Below are positions 17,892 through 26,962 of a stretch of 64,000 bases of DNA, piece after piece; positions within the stretch are counted from its first letter, which is position 1, and the number at the start of each line of letters is the position of its first letter. The stretch comes from Longimicrobiales bacterium. Its GTDB lineage: Bacteria; Gemmatimonadota; Gemmatimonadetes; Longimicrobiales; Gaopeijiaceae. The position numbers and the translations under genes are program-made. The stretch lies in the NCBI GenBank assembly GCA_951813395.1, contig OX638356.1, positions 2,802,501 to 2,866,500 of the forward strand. Reading direction: 5' to 3'. The notes beneath the pieces were generated by a model that saw only the letters and a list, made by a program, of their open reading frames with translations, had not been told where the DNA came from and did not search any database.

Positions 17892-18470
17892 ATGACCATC
17901 GCCCAGCTTGGCGAGCGCATCGTCGAACTCGCCTGGAGCACCGGACGCACGATCGGCACCTGCCGCGAGAACGTGCGGGTCGCCGCCGAGCTCGAACGGA
18001 TGGTGCGGGGATGGCGGCACCTGTCGCGCAACGGCGAGTTGACGGCCGAGGAGGTACGGCACCAGCGGCGGGCGTTCTCGGTCGTGCGGGTGAGCGCGGA
18101 GACGTCGCGGCGCATGGCGTGCGATGCGTCGCTGGTGCAAATGCTGCACCGGGAGGGGAAGGCAGTCAGCGTGGGGCGGAAGACGCGGACGATCCCGCCG
18201 CACATCCGCCGGGCGCTCGAAGAGCGGGACCGGGGCTGCCGGTATCCGGGCTGCCGGGGCCGGTTCACGGAGGCGCACGAGAGGCCATCGAAGCAGGCGC
18301 CGGCGGGTGACGGCGCGCCCGCGGCCGCGTTTCCGCGGCAAAAGCAGGGACACGAGCATGCTGCGATGGGACGGGCTGAACCCGGGGAGCCGTCCTTTAG
18401 TATCCGGCGTCCTTGTCGACCAGGTTGCGCAAGGGCTCGCCGCGTACGAACCGGCCGATGTTGTCCGTGA
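17892..18470 (+). pseudogene. Eroded DUF222/HNH (13E12-type) endonuclease gene
   Basis: A 192-codon frame made of separated pieces of a DUF222-HNH protein: the N-terminal LGERIVELAW, a mid-region RMVRGWRHLSRN with ELTAEEVRH and RRAFSVV, then RVSAETSRRMACDASLV and the pre-HNH segment RKTRTIPPHIRRALEERDRGCRYPGC. Intact relatives have about 400-500 residues with these blocks far apart, so several internal stretches are gone while the frame survived. The sequence ends at GRFTEAHE, just before the second catalytic histidine and the rest of the HNH motif, and then runs into the right inverted repeat. The GGAGGA ribosome site is intact. No nuclease activity is expected. Confidence 0.75.
18328..18372 (-). 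repeat. Right arm of 45-bp inverted repeat flanking the HNH relic
   Basis: Partner of the arm at 17584-17628, in opposite orientation (37/45 identical). It begins where recognisable HNH coding sequence stops and lies between the relic and the end of the convergent dehydrogenase gene. The two arms enclose ~700 bp containing the DUF222/HNH relic. Confidence 0.7.
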
Positions 18471-19425
18471 TCAGGTCGGTTTCACGATCCCAGAAACGGC
18501 GGGTCGTCGCGGACACGTGAGGAGTCATCACCACCTTCGGGTGCGCATAGAACGGATGACCGCCGGGCAGCGGCTCCTCCCGGAATACGTCGAGTCCTGC
18601 CCCACGCAAGTGACCCGAATTCAGCGCCTCCAGCAAAGCATCCTCGTCGAGCAGCCTTCCGCGGGCGACATTGATCAGGACGGCTCCGGGCTTCATCGCG
18701 AACAGCCTCTCGGGGGTCATCATTCCCCGCGTATCCCCGGTCTCGGGAACCGTCAGCACCAGGTAGTCCGACCATGACAGGACGTGGTTCAGCCCGTCCT
18801 CTCCGGCAACCACCTCCACCCCGTCCCCACCGCCCGCCGCGCGCCGCTTGCGCACCGCCCGCACCCGGCAACCCAGCGCGGCGGCCTTGCGGGCCACCGC
18901 CCTGCCGATCCCGCCGTACCCGACGATCCCCACCGTGGCTCCGCCGACCTCCGTAACCGGCGCATCGGCCGCCCAGTAGGACCGTGCGCTCCAGCGCCCT
19001 TCACGCTGGGCCCGCACCGCCAGGTCGAGGCCTCGCGCAAAGTGGAAGATCATCGCGAGCACCGTCTCGGACATCGGCTCGGCGTGGATGCCGGCCGAGT
19101 TGGTGAAGAGTACTTCGCTGGAAAGCATCTCCGGACCCAGCGAGGAACCCACGCCGGCGGCGCCCGAATGCACCCACTCGATCCCGGGGCCGGCCTCGAG
19201 CACCTCCGCGGGGATCCCGTATCCCATGTACACGCGCGCGCCCCTCACTGCCTCCAGCAGCTCAGGCGGCGCGCGCTGTATCCCGTCACCCGAACCGTCG
19301 GCCGGCGTTTCCATGAACTTCACCGTCCAGTCGGCCGGCACCGCGGCGGCAATGCGCTCTCGCGCACGATCCGGAAGCGCCCAGATCGGCCGCCGGTCCA
19401 TGAGATCGATGACGAGCGTGGCCAA
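18397..19425 (-). CDS. D-2-hydroxyacid dehydrogenase (NAD-binding)
   Basis: A 342-residue protein with a flavodoxin-like substrate domain split around a Rossmann domain. GIVGYGGIGRAVARKAAALG is the dinucleotide loop. Catalytic residues sit in NVARGRLLDE (Arg), GLDVFREEP (Glu) and MTPHVSA (His). The family reduces 2-keto acids or oxidises D-2-hydroxyacids; the substrate is not evident. A TTG start at 19425 places the family N-terminus correctly; the next ATG (MDRRPIW) would remove the first strand. It is the last gene of the minus-strand cluster, 32 bp after asnS, and converges on the repeat-rich relic region. Confidence 0.85.
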   Translation of the reverse strand: MATLVIDLMDRRPIWALPDRARERIAAAVPADWTVKFMETPADGSGDGIQRAPPELLEAVRGARVYMGYGIPAEVLEAGPGIEWVHSGAAGVGSSLGPEMLSSEVLFTNSAGIHAEPMSETVLAMIFHFARGLDLAVRAQREGRWSARSYWAADAPVTEVGGATVGIVGYGGIGRAVARKAAALGCRVRAVRKRRAAGGGDGVEVVAGEDGLNHVLSWSDYLVLTVPETGDTRGMMTPERLFAMKPGAVLINVARGRLLDEDALLEALNSGHLRGAGLDVFREEPLPGGHPFYAHPKVVMTPHVSATTRRFWDRETDLITDNIGRFVRGEPLRNLVDKDAGY

Positions 19426-19457
19426 CGGTCAGCCCGTCAGGGCGCCGGCGTCCGCGC

Positions 19458-20744
19458 TCACGGCTTCAGACGGTTGATCAGGCGCGGAAACGGAACGAGT
19501 TCGCGAATGTGCGGCCGACCCGTAATCCACCCAACCGTCCGCTCCAGGCCCAATCCGAAGCCGGAGTGCGGGAAGGTTCCGAACTTCCGCAGGTCCAGGT
19601 ACCACTCGTAGGCCTCCTCGGGCAGTCCCTCTTCGCGGATCCGCGCCAGGAGACGGTCGAGATCGTCTTCCCGCTGGCTCCCTCCGATGATCTCGCCGTA
19701 GCCGTCGGGGGCGAGCAGGTCGTTGCACAGCACGGTGCGCGGATCGGCCGGGTTCTCCTTCATGTAGAAGGCCTTCGCCTCTTTCGGGTAGTTGTAGACG
19801 AAGACCGGGCGGTCGAACCAGTCCGAAATGAGCGTCTCCTCGACGGCGCCCAGGTCCCTGCCCCATTCGAACTTGCGTCCCTCGGCATTCAGCCGCTCGA
19901 CCGCCTCGCAGTAGCTGATTCGGGGGAAGGGAGCGACCACCGATTCCAGCCGGCTCAGGTCACGGCCAAGCACCTCCAACTCCGGTCCGCAGCGCTCCAG
20001 GGCGCGTTCGACCATATAGCAGACGAAGGCTTCCTGAAGGGTCATGTTGTCGTTGGAATCGGCAAACGCCACCTCCGGCTCGACCATCCAGAACTCGGTC
20101 AGATGACGCCGCGTCTTGGACTTTTCGGCGCGGAAGGTCGGTCCGAAGCAGTATACCTTGCGAAAGGCCGGACAGGCGCTCTCCACGTAGAGCTGCCCGG
20201 TCTGGGCCAGGAACGCGCGTTCACCGAAATAGTCGGTCTCGAAGAGCGTGCCCGCGGACTCGCCGATGGCCCCCGTAAGGATGGGCGTGTCGATGCGGAC
20301 GAAGTCACGCCCGTACAGAAAGTCGTGAATAGCCTGTTCCACCTCCGCCCGCACCTTCAGCCCCGCGCGCTGCATGCTGGACCTCAGCCACAGGTGACGG
20401 TGGTCGAGAAGGAACTCGACGCCGTGCTCCTTGGGTTGAATCGGGTATTCGTCGCTGGCGCCGATGAGCTCCACGTCGGACACGGTGAGCTCGTATCCGC
20501 CCGGCGCCCTGGCGTCCTCCCGCACCACGCCGCCGACCGCGACGCAGCTCTCCTGCGTGAGCGAGGTGACCAGTGCCCAGGTGTCTTCCGACACGGCGGA
20601 CTTGACGACAACGCCCTGAACCACGCCTGTCCCGTCGCGCAGAACGACGAAGGCGACTCTGGCGTGCACGCGGACCGAGGCGATCCATCCCGAAACGGTG
20701 ACCGGTTGCTCTGCCAGGCGGGGTAGATCCTTGACTTGGGACAT
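19458..20744 (-). CDS. asnS: Asparaginyl-tRNA synthetase
   Basis: A 428-residue class IIb synthetase that charges tRNA-Asn in the cytoplasm. The N-terminal OB-fold anticodon-binding domain (VTVSGWIASVRVHARVAFVVLRD) is followed by the class II core, with motif 2 around FGPTFRAEKSKTRRHLTEFWMVEPE and motif 3 GFGLGLERTVGW. The HLTEFWMVEPE form and overall length fit AsnRS rather than AspRS. It follows recG by 35 bp on the same strand, as a tail of the cell-division cluster. Confidence 0.95.
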   Translation of the reverse strand: MSQVKDLPRLAEQPVTVSGWIASVRVHARVAFVVLRDGTGVVQGVVVKSAVSEDTWALVTSLTQESCVAVGGVVREDARAPGGYELTVSDVELIGASDEYPIQPKEHGVEFLLDHRHLWLRSSMQRAGLKVRAEVEQAIHDFLYGRDFVRIDTPILTGAIGESAGTLFETDYFGERAFLAQTGQLYVESACPAFRKVYCFGPTFRAEKSKTRRHLTEFWMVEPEVAFADSNDNMTLQEAFVCYMVERALERCGPELEVLGRDLSRLESVVAPFPRISYCEAVERLNAEGRKFEWGRDLGAVEETLISDWFDRPVFVYNYPKEAKAFYMKENPADPRTVLCNDLLAPDGYGEIIGGSQREDDLDRLLARIREEGLPEEAYEWYLDLRKFGTFPHSGFGLGLERTVGWITGRPHIRELVPFPRLINRLKP

Positions 20745-20779
20745 TGGATTCGGAAGCTACCGGAAGCGTGATGGCCGGT

Positions 20780-22846
20780 TCAACCCAGCCCGAAGAGTTT
20801 CAGCCGATCGCCGTAGCGCCGCTCCAGCAGGAGCCGCACCAGCGCGTTGTCATCGGCGGTCAGCCGCGGGTCGGCGTCGACCAGGGCGCGAGCCCGGTCC
20901 CGGGCGGGAGCGATGAGGTCGCCGTGCTTGACAATATCGGCGAATTTCAGGTCCGCCCGGTGCCCGTGCTGCTCGGCCCCGAAGAAGTCCCCCTGGCCGC
21001 GAATGCGAAGGTCTTCCGCCGCGATCTCGAATCCGTCCGTCGTACGGGCGAATGCCTGCAGCCGGTCGTTCGCCCCTTCCGCCCCGTCGGAGATCACGAA
21101 GCACGCCCCCGCCTGGTCGCCGCGCCCGATCCTGCCGCGCAACTGGTGCAGCTGGCTCAGTCCGAACCGCTCCGCGTTTTCGATCACCATGGCGGTGGCG
21201 TTGGGTACATCGATCCCCACTTCGATCACGGTGGTGGCGACGAGCACGTCCACATGGCCCGCCAGGAAAGCCCGCATGATGCCGTCCTTCTCGTCGCCGG
21301 GCATTCGTCCATGGAGGAGCGCGACTTCACGCCCCGAGAAATCCTCGCGCCGGAGCCGGTCGTACTCTGTCTCGGCGGCGCGCAACTCGGTCTTCGCGGA
21401 CTCCTCGATCACGGGGTAGACCACGTACGCCTGTTGTCCCCGGTCGAGCCTTTCCCCGACCTCGCGGAAGACCCGATCGCGCTCGTCCGGGCCCACGAGC
21501 CTCGTGGTGACGGGACGGCGGCCCGGGGGGAGTTCGTCGATCACGCTGATGTCGAGATGCCCGTGGACCGCCATGGCGAGCGAGCGCGGGATCGGCGTGG
21601 CCGACATGACCAGAACATCGGGGGCCGGATCCCGCTCGGCGAGAGCCATGCGCTGCCGGACGCCGAAGCGGTGCTGCTCGTCGACGACCACCAGGCCGAG
21701 CGCGCGGAAGTCGACCCCCTCCTGGATGAGCGCATGCGTGCCCACGACCAGCCGGGCGTCGCCATCCGCGATCCGGGCACGGGCCGCCTTCCTGCGGGCG
21801 CCGGTCAGGGAGCCCACCAGCAGCGCGACATCCAGCCCCAGCTCGCCGATGCGCTGCGCGTGCTGTTCGGCGAGGATCTCGGTCGGCGCCATCATGGCGG
21901 CCTGGTACCCTCCTTCTACAGCCAACAGCATGGCGAAGAGGGCGACCAGCGTCTTCCCGCAACCCACATCGCCCTGGAGCATCCGGCTCATGCGCCGCGG
22001 GGACGTCATGTCCGCGTAGATCTCGCGCAGTGCCGTGATCTGGGCGCCCGTCAGCCTGAAGGGCAGGCGTCCGTGCAACGCCCGGATGAGTTCGTTGGTG
22101 CGTTGGAACGCGATTCCGGGCCGTTCACGCGTGGCGCGGTAGCGTTCCCTTGCCTGCAGGAGCTGGAGGAAGAAGAGCTCGTCGTACGCGAGTCGGCGCC
22201 TGGCGTCGTCCACCTCCGTGAGGGAGCGGGGGCGGTGCAGGGTCTCGAGCGCGTCGGAAAGCTCCATGAGGTCTCGCCGGACCGCGTCCGGCAGATACTC
22301 CTCGGCGTTCACCTGCTTGAGAAGCCAGTCCAGGTTCTGCGAGACGACGCGCCGGAAGATCCATTGGGGCAGCTCCTCCGAGGCCGGATAGATGGCGAAG
22401 ATCCGGCCGGGCGAGTCGGGCGAGCGGGCCCCATCGGAGGCACGGGCCAGGAGCGTGTGTTCGCGCGGCTGAATCTGGCGGCCATGAAAGAACTTCACCG
22501 GGCCGGTAACCAGGACCCGGTCGCCCACCCGCATGCCGCGCTCGACCCAGGGCTGCCCGGGCCAGGCGCACGTGATGATCCCGGTGTCGTCCTGAATGAC
22601 GGCCTGAAAGATGCGGAGGCCGGACCGCGTGGGCACGACGCCCTTGCTCCGCACCTCTCCCACCGCGGTCACGTTCATCCCGACCTGTGCGAGCTCGAGA
22701 GGCGTGATCGTCGAAGCGTCGTCGTAGCGTCGCGGAACGTGGTACAACAGGTCCCTTGCGCACAGGATCCCCATGCGGGCCAGCGCTTCCGCCCGCCTCG
22801 GTCCGACTCCCTTGAGGAACTGCACCGGCTTGTCGAGCAGGGTCAT
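20780..22846 (-). CDS. recG: ATP-dependent DNA helicase RecG
   Basis: A 688-residue branch-migration helicase that rewinds stalled forks and Holliday junctions. The N-terminal wedge includes an HhH-like FLKGVGPRRAEALARMGI and an OB-fold. The helicase core has Walker A GDVGCGKT, a DEQH box (VVVDEQHRFGVRQR), MSATPIPRS and the C-terminal GRIGRGDQAGAC block. Length is normal. Its ATG overlaps the ftsY stop by four bases, so it is translationally coupled to the SRP-receptor gene. Confidence 0.96.
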   Translation of the reverse strand: MTLLDKPVQFLKGVGPRRAEALARMGILCARDLLYHVPRRYDDASTITPLELAQVGMNVTAVGEVRSKGVVPTRSGLRIFQAVIQDDTGIITCAWPGQPWVERGMRVGDRVLVTGPVKFFHGRQIQPREHTLLARASDGARSPDSPGRIFAIYPASEELPQWIFRRVVSQNLDWLLKQVNAEEYLPDAVRRDLMELSDALETLHRPRSLTEVDDARRRLAYDELFFLQLLQARERYRATRERPGIAFQRTNELIRALHGRLPFRLTGAQITALREIYADMTSPRRMSRMLQGDVGCGKTLVALFAMLLAVEGGYQAAMMAPTEILAEQHAQRIGELGLDVALLVGSLTGARRKAARARIADGDARLVVGTHALIQEGVDFRALGLVVVDEQHRFGVRQRMALAERDPAPDVLVMSATPIPRSLAMAVHGHLDISVIDELPPGRRPVTTRLVGPDERDRVFREVGERLDRGQQAYVVYPVIEESAKTELRAAETEYDRLRREDFSGREVALLHGRMPGDEKDGIMRAFLAGHVDVLVATTVIEVGIDVPNATAMVIENAERFGLSQLHQLRGRIGRGDQAGACFVISDGAEGANDRLQAFARTTDGFEIAAEDLRIRGQGDFFGAEQHGHRADLKFADIVKHGDLIAPARDRARALVDADPRLTADDNALVRLLLERRYGDRLKLFGLG

Positions 22847-23718
22847 GTTACGAGGCCGCTGACGAACTCTTCCGGCTCGAAGGGCACAAGGTCGTCCAGG
22901 GCTTCGCCCACGCCCACCAGCCGGACCGGAATCCCCAACTCGTCGCGGAGCGCCACGACGATGCCCCCCCGGGCCGTTGAATCCATCTTGGTGAGCACGA
23001 TGCCGGTGACGCCGACGGTGCGCGAAAACTCCCGCGCCTGAACGAGTCCGTTCTGTCCGACCGTCGCATCCAGGACGAGGAGCGTCTCGTGGGGAGCACT
23101 CGCGTGGCGCTTGCGGATCACGCGCTCCACCTTGGCCAGTTCTTCCATCAGGCCCCGGTGGGTATGGAGGCGCCCGGCCGTGTCTACGAGCACGATGTCC
23201 GTACGCCGGGCCAACGCCGCCTCGAGTGCATCGTAGGCGACCGCCGCCGGGTCGCCGCCCGGCTGGCCCCCCACGAAGTCAGCCCCGGCCCGCTCCGCCC
23301 ATCGCGCGAGTTGCGGGATCGCGCCGGCACGGAAGGTGTCGGCAGCGGCGACCACCACACTCTGTCCCGCCGACACGAAACCGCGTGCCAGCTTGCCCAC
23401 GGTCGTGGTCTTGCCCGCGCCGTTGACGCCGACAATCAGATACACCGTCGGAGGGCTGGCGGCCACCGCCAGGGGCTCGCTCCCGTCACCGTCGAAGACG
23501 GCGCGAAGTTGATCGGCGAGGACCGCGCGCAGCCCCCTCTCGTCCCGCACCCGACCCCTGCGGGCTTCCGTGTCCACGGCGGCCACGAAGCGCGCGCTGG
23601 CCTCCACCCCGAAGTCCGCCATGATCAGCCGCTCTTCCAGGTCTTCGAGAGCCGCAGCGTCGACTCTGCCGAACGACGCGGGAATCGCTCGCGCGAGCGC
23701 GCGCCTCCAGATGCTCAT
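22843..23718 (-). CDS. ftsY: Signal recognition particle receptor FtsY
   Basis: A 291-residue SRP GTPase that receives ribosome-SRP complexes at the membrane. The N domain (LEERLIMADFGVEAS) precedes the G domain with GVNGAGKTTTVGKLA, the ADTFRAGA G2 loop, VDTAGR and TKMDSTARGG. The acidic A domain found in E. coli FtsY is absent, as in many short FtsY proteins. ATG 23718 starts the N domain directly; the frame stays open upstream but overlaps the neighbouring gene. It lies 2 bp after the VWA-like gene and overlaps recG. Confidence 0.95.
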   Translation of the reverse strand: MSIWRRALARAIPASFGRVDAAALEDLEERLIMADFGVEASARFVAAVDTEARRGRVRDERGLRAVLADQLRAVFDGDGSEPLAVAASPPTVYLIVGVNGAGKTTTVGKLARGFVSAGQSVVVAAADTFRAGAIPQLARWAERAGADFVGGQPGGDPAAVAYDALEAALARRTDIVLVDTAGRLHTHRGLMEELAKVERVIRKRHASAPHETLLVLDATVGQNGLVQAREFSRTVGVTGIVLTKMDSTARGGIVVALRDELGIPVRLVGVGEALDDLVPFEPEEFVSGLVT

Positions 23719-23720
23719 TG

Positions 23721-25631
23721 CTACCGCAAGCCCGCCCGCCGCCGTCCGATCCATTCCGCGCACAGGAGGCCAAGGACCAGGAGATAGGGCCAGGGCCACG
23801 TCCGCAGCGGCCGGCCGCTGCGGGTGGACGGTCCCCGCTCGCCGACGGGAACGGTGAGTTGGGCCGGATCCAGAGCGCGGCGCAGCATCTCCCCGGTGAA
23901 GGGCTCCACGTGGAGGGTACCCACGGCGGTATCGGAGGCGGCCACGGTGTATTGGTAGCGTCCCGGGGGCAGGGACGGCGTTGTGAACAGCGCACCGGGC
24001 GGGACGACTGTGACCGTGTCGAGCACCGGCGCGCCGGCCGAATCCGTGACGCTCAACGAGATCTCTTCTCCTTCGTACCCTCTGCCACGCCAGCGAACCG
24101 GGACGCCCAGCCCACGAACGGGCTCGGCCGGCCGCACACCGGGACCACCGGCCATCGGTTCTTCGGACAGGATCCAGCCGCCCACGGCGGCCCACAGCCG
24201 CCGGTAGTGTTCACGCGGCGCGCCGTCGCGGAATGCCCAGCGCCAGAAACCGCGGGCCAGCACGGCAGCCACGCGTCGGCGGCCTTCGTCGCGCAGCACC
24301 AGGGCCGCCTCCGGCTCGCCGGCACCCCCCAGACGGACGCTCAACGCCTCCCCGCCTCCGTCGTCCACCAGCGGGAGGACGCCACTGAGCGGAGGCAGGT
24401 CGAGAAGCCGGCCTGTCTCTCCGGCGATCGGCGACGGAGGCGCCTCGTGCAGATACCACTCTCCGGGCAGCGGTGCGCCCGCGGCCACGCCCGCCAACGC
24501 GGCCCCCGCACCGTCCGCGGGGAAGACGATCAGGCCTCGCGTACGGGCTGTGGCCCGTTCCAGAAACTGGAGCGCCGCGCCGTCCACGCCCATCGCGACC
24601 ACCATTTCGGCGCGGCGCAGAAGCCGCTCCAGCCCGGCCTCGTCCACCTCCTCCGCAACCCCCATCATGGGCTGGAAGTTCCCGGGCCCTGCGCGCAGGT
24701 ATCCACGCACGGGCAGCCCCGTAACCTGGTCCAGCACGGTCAGCAGGAATCGCGGCTCCCAGTCCGGTGCGAACGAGACGAGGAGCACTCCGGTCTCTTC
24801 CGGGTCCACCTCCACGACCGCCGTCCGCTCGTCGTCCAGCGAAAAGGCGTCCTGCACATCGAGTCGCGCGGTCACCCGGTGCGACCCCGCGGCGAGTCCT
24901 GCCAACGCGAATTCGGCGGTGCCGAGTCCGCCCTGCCCGGGGGCGGCCAGGCGGAGCACCTGTCCCGGTCGACCATCGACTTGGACCATGACCGTCACGG
25001 AATCCTCCTGCGACGTCCCCTGCACATCCACCCTGCCCCGGATCGGCTGGCCGCTCTCCGCTGTGGCAGGCACCACAAGGCGGGCCAGTCCGAGGTTGGC
25101 GCCAGGCGCCCGCAAGCTGTCGACCGACACGCCCACCCCGAGCTGCCTCGCGGTCCGCGTTATCGCGACCGGGTCGCTGACGCGCCGGTCGGTTATGAGC
25201 GTGATCTCCCTGGCCCCCGCTTCGGCCGCAATCGCAACCGCCTCGCCGAGCACGGAACGGACGGCCAATGGCGAGACCGCGGCCAGCGAATCGGGATCGA
25301 TCGCCGTGACGTATCCTCCAGCCGAGAGCAACCGGGCCCCATCCGCCGCCCGTTGCCGTGCCCGCGCCACCGCAGCGTCCCAGACCGGCACACCGTCCGG
25401 GGTATTGGCGCTCATGGAAGCGCTCGCGTCGAGGATTACGAAATGGCCCGGGGAAGCGTCCGCGGGCGCGGTTGCGACGATCGGGTTCCAGATCAGTGCG
25501 GTTACGCCTGCTACCGCCCCGATCCGCGCGGCCAGAAGCAGCGGACGCGCGCGCACGCGGAATTCACGCCGGTAGTAGACCCAACCGCAAACGCCGCCCG
25601 CAACGAGCAGAAAAAGGAGCGCTGGTACCAT
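23721..25631 (-). CDS. VWA-like membrane protein in the cell-division cluster
   Basis: A 636-residue protein with N-terminal membrane segments (about residues 3-20 and 35-55), a large extracytoplasmic region, and one C-terminal helix (WPYLLVLGLLCAEWIG). After TM2 comes VILDASASMSAN, the D-x-S-x-S MIDAS motif of a von Willebrand A-like domain. The middle resembles the glutamine-amidotransferase-like/Ig-domain membrane proteins often annotated as BatA-like. The C-terminal part has Ig-like strands (PPGRYQYTVAASD). Function is unknown. ATG 25631 is used; a TTG three codons upstream is an alternative. Location between an M23 peptidase and ftsY suggests an envelope role. Confidence 0.6.
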   Translation of the reverse strand: MVPALLFLLVAGGVCGWVYYRREFRVRARPLLLAARIGAVAGVTALIWNPIVATAPADASPGHFVILDASASMSANTPDGVPVWDAAVARARQRAADGARLLSAGGYVTAIDPDSLAAVSPLAVRSVLGEAVAIAAEAGAREITLITDRRVSDPVAITRTARQLGVGVSVDSLRAPGANLGLARLVVPATAESGQPIRGRVDVQGTSQEDSVTVMVQVDGRPGQVLRLAAPGQGGLGTAEFALAGLAAGSHRVTARLDVQDAFSLDDERTAVVEVDPEETGVLLVSFAPDWEPRFLLTVLDQVTGLPVRGYLRAGPGNFQPMMGVAEEVDEAGLERLLRRAEMVVAMGVDGAALQFLERATARTRGLIVFPADGAGAALAGVAAGAPLPGEWYLHEAPPSPIAGETGRLLDLPPLSGVLPLVDDGGGEALSVRLGGAGEPEAALVLRDEGRRRVAAVLARGFWRWAFRDGAPREHYRRLWAAVGGWILSEEPMAGGPGVRPAEPVRGLGVPVRWRGRGYEGEEISLSVTDSAGAPVLDTVTVVPPGALFTTPSLPPGRYQYTVAASDTAVGTLHVEPFTGEMLRRALDPAQLTVPVGERGPSTRSGRPLRTWPWPYLLVLGLLCAEWIGRRRAGLR

Positions 25632-25655
25632 GATCTTCAATGTAGGGGCCGCGGG

Positions 25656-26933
25656 TCAGCCGTCCGAATCCACCACCCGTGCTTCCGTACGCCGCTCTCG
25701 GAATGTCTCGGGACCGGGAAGCCCGAGCAACAGCCGGAGTCGGCCGTCCCGCTCCCGCTCCCAGCGCGCCATGTCCGCCGCGGGGACCGGGTCCTCGGCG
25801 GGCAGGTCGATCGCGATGGGGTCGACGGCCCGGCCGCCCACGTGCATTTCGTAGTGGAGGTGGGGGCCGGTCGCCAGCCCGGTCATGCCCACGTACCCGA
25901 TCACCTGACCCTGGGTCACGCGTGAACCCACCGCCGACCCGCGCGCCCATCCGCTGAGGTGCGCGTAGCGTGTCAGAAAGCCGTTCGGATGCCGCACGTC
26001 GATGACCCGGCCATAGGAGTCGCCCCAGCCCCGGCGAATCACGACGCCGCTGCCCGTGGCCTGCACCGGCGTGCCGGAGTCGGCGGCGTAGTCCACGCCG
26101 CGATGCGCCCGCCAGCGCCGAAGGATCGGGTGGAATCGGCTGTTGGTAAAGCCGGAGGAGATCCGGCTCAGCTCGATCGGCTTCATGAGGAACGCGCGGC
26201 GAACGGACTGTCCCTCCAGATCGAACCAGCTCGCCGGCTCGTCGCTCGGCTCGAACCGGATCGCGTAGTAGGGTCGGCCGCCGTTCACCAGCTCCGCCGC
26301 GAGAAGCTGGCCGGAACGCATGCTTCCATCTGGACGCCTTTCACGCTCGAGGACAAAACGATAGGTGTCGCCCTGCCTGATCTGGCGGCTGAAGTCGATC
26401 TGCCACTGGAAGACCCGGTCCAATCGCCCGACCATCTGGCGTCGATCCGCCAGCGGCACGCCACCGAGCCCCTCGTTGCCGAGAATGGCGGTCCAGAGGC
26501 TGGATCGGATTTCCCCCGCGACGAAAACCGTGTCGGTGGTTGTCACCAACTCGATCAGCGAAGACGTCCATCCACTTCGGGCGCGCTCGAGGCGGACCAG
26601 GCGGTCTCGGTCGAGATCGACCTCGATCCGAAGCGGGTCCCCGCCCCATCGGCGCCGGACGATCCGGACCTCCGCGCCGGACCTCATGCGCCGCGGGTTG
26701 GCCTGCTCCCGGAAGGCAAGGAGAAGGTTGCCGCTATCGGCACTGCGCATGCCCGCGTCCTCCAGGAGCTGTCCGAAGGTGACTCCCGTGGACAGGGAAC
26801 GCACCTCCACTACCTCGGGCGCGCTCGCATAAACGCCGCCCACGGCATCCGTTTCCGGCAAGCCGGGGCGGTTCCATGAGACGAGGACGACGGTGAGCGC
26901 CGCCGCCACCAGCGGTAGCGCGGCGCTCAGCAT
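25656..26933 (-). CDS. M23 family metallopeptidase (murein hydrolase-like)
   Basis: A 425-residue membrane-anchored (TM at residues ~3-20) LytM/MepM-like protein. The M23 zinc site is complete: SSGFTNSRFHPILRRWRAHRGVD gives the first His and Asp (~260-280), and GPHLHYEMHV (~360) gives the HxH. The N-terminal portion resembles the OapA/LysM-like region of MepM-type peptidases. Such enzymes cut peptidoglycan crosslinks or act as activators. Encoded directly after ftsZ, it is a plausible septal or elongation murein hydrolase. Confidence 0.88.
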   Translation of the reverse strand: MLSAALPLVAAALTVVLVSWNRPGLPETDAVGGVYASAPEVVEVRSLSTGVTFGQLLEDAGMRSADSGNLLLAFREQANPRRMRSGAEVRIVRRRWGGDPLRIEVDLDRDRLVRLERARSGWTSSLIELVTTTDTVFVAGEIRSSLWTAILGNEGLGGVPLADRRQMVGRLDRVFQWQIDFSRQIRQGDTYRFVLERERRPDGSMRSGQLLAAELVNGGRPYYAIRFEPSDEPASWFDLEGQSVRRAFLMKPIELSRISSGFTNSRFHPILRRWRAHRGVDYAADSGTPVQATGSGVVIRRGWGDSYGRVIDVRHPNGFLTRYAHLSGWARGSAVGSRVTQGQVIGYVGMTGLATGPHLHYEMHVGGRAVDPIAIDLPAEDPVPAADMARWERERDGRLRLLLGLPGPETFRERRTEARVVDSDG

Positions 26934-26962
26934 GCGTTTCGTCCGTTTGTCGAGCCTCGGGA

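Noticed and set aside
20744-23041. Long plus-strand ORF opposite recG
   Set aside because: Antisense shadow of a fully recognisable helicase; arginine/histidine-rich sequence without family motifs.
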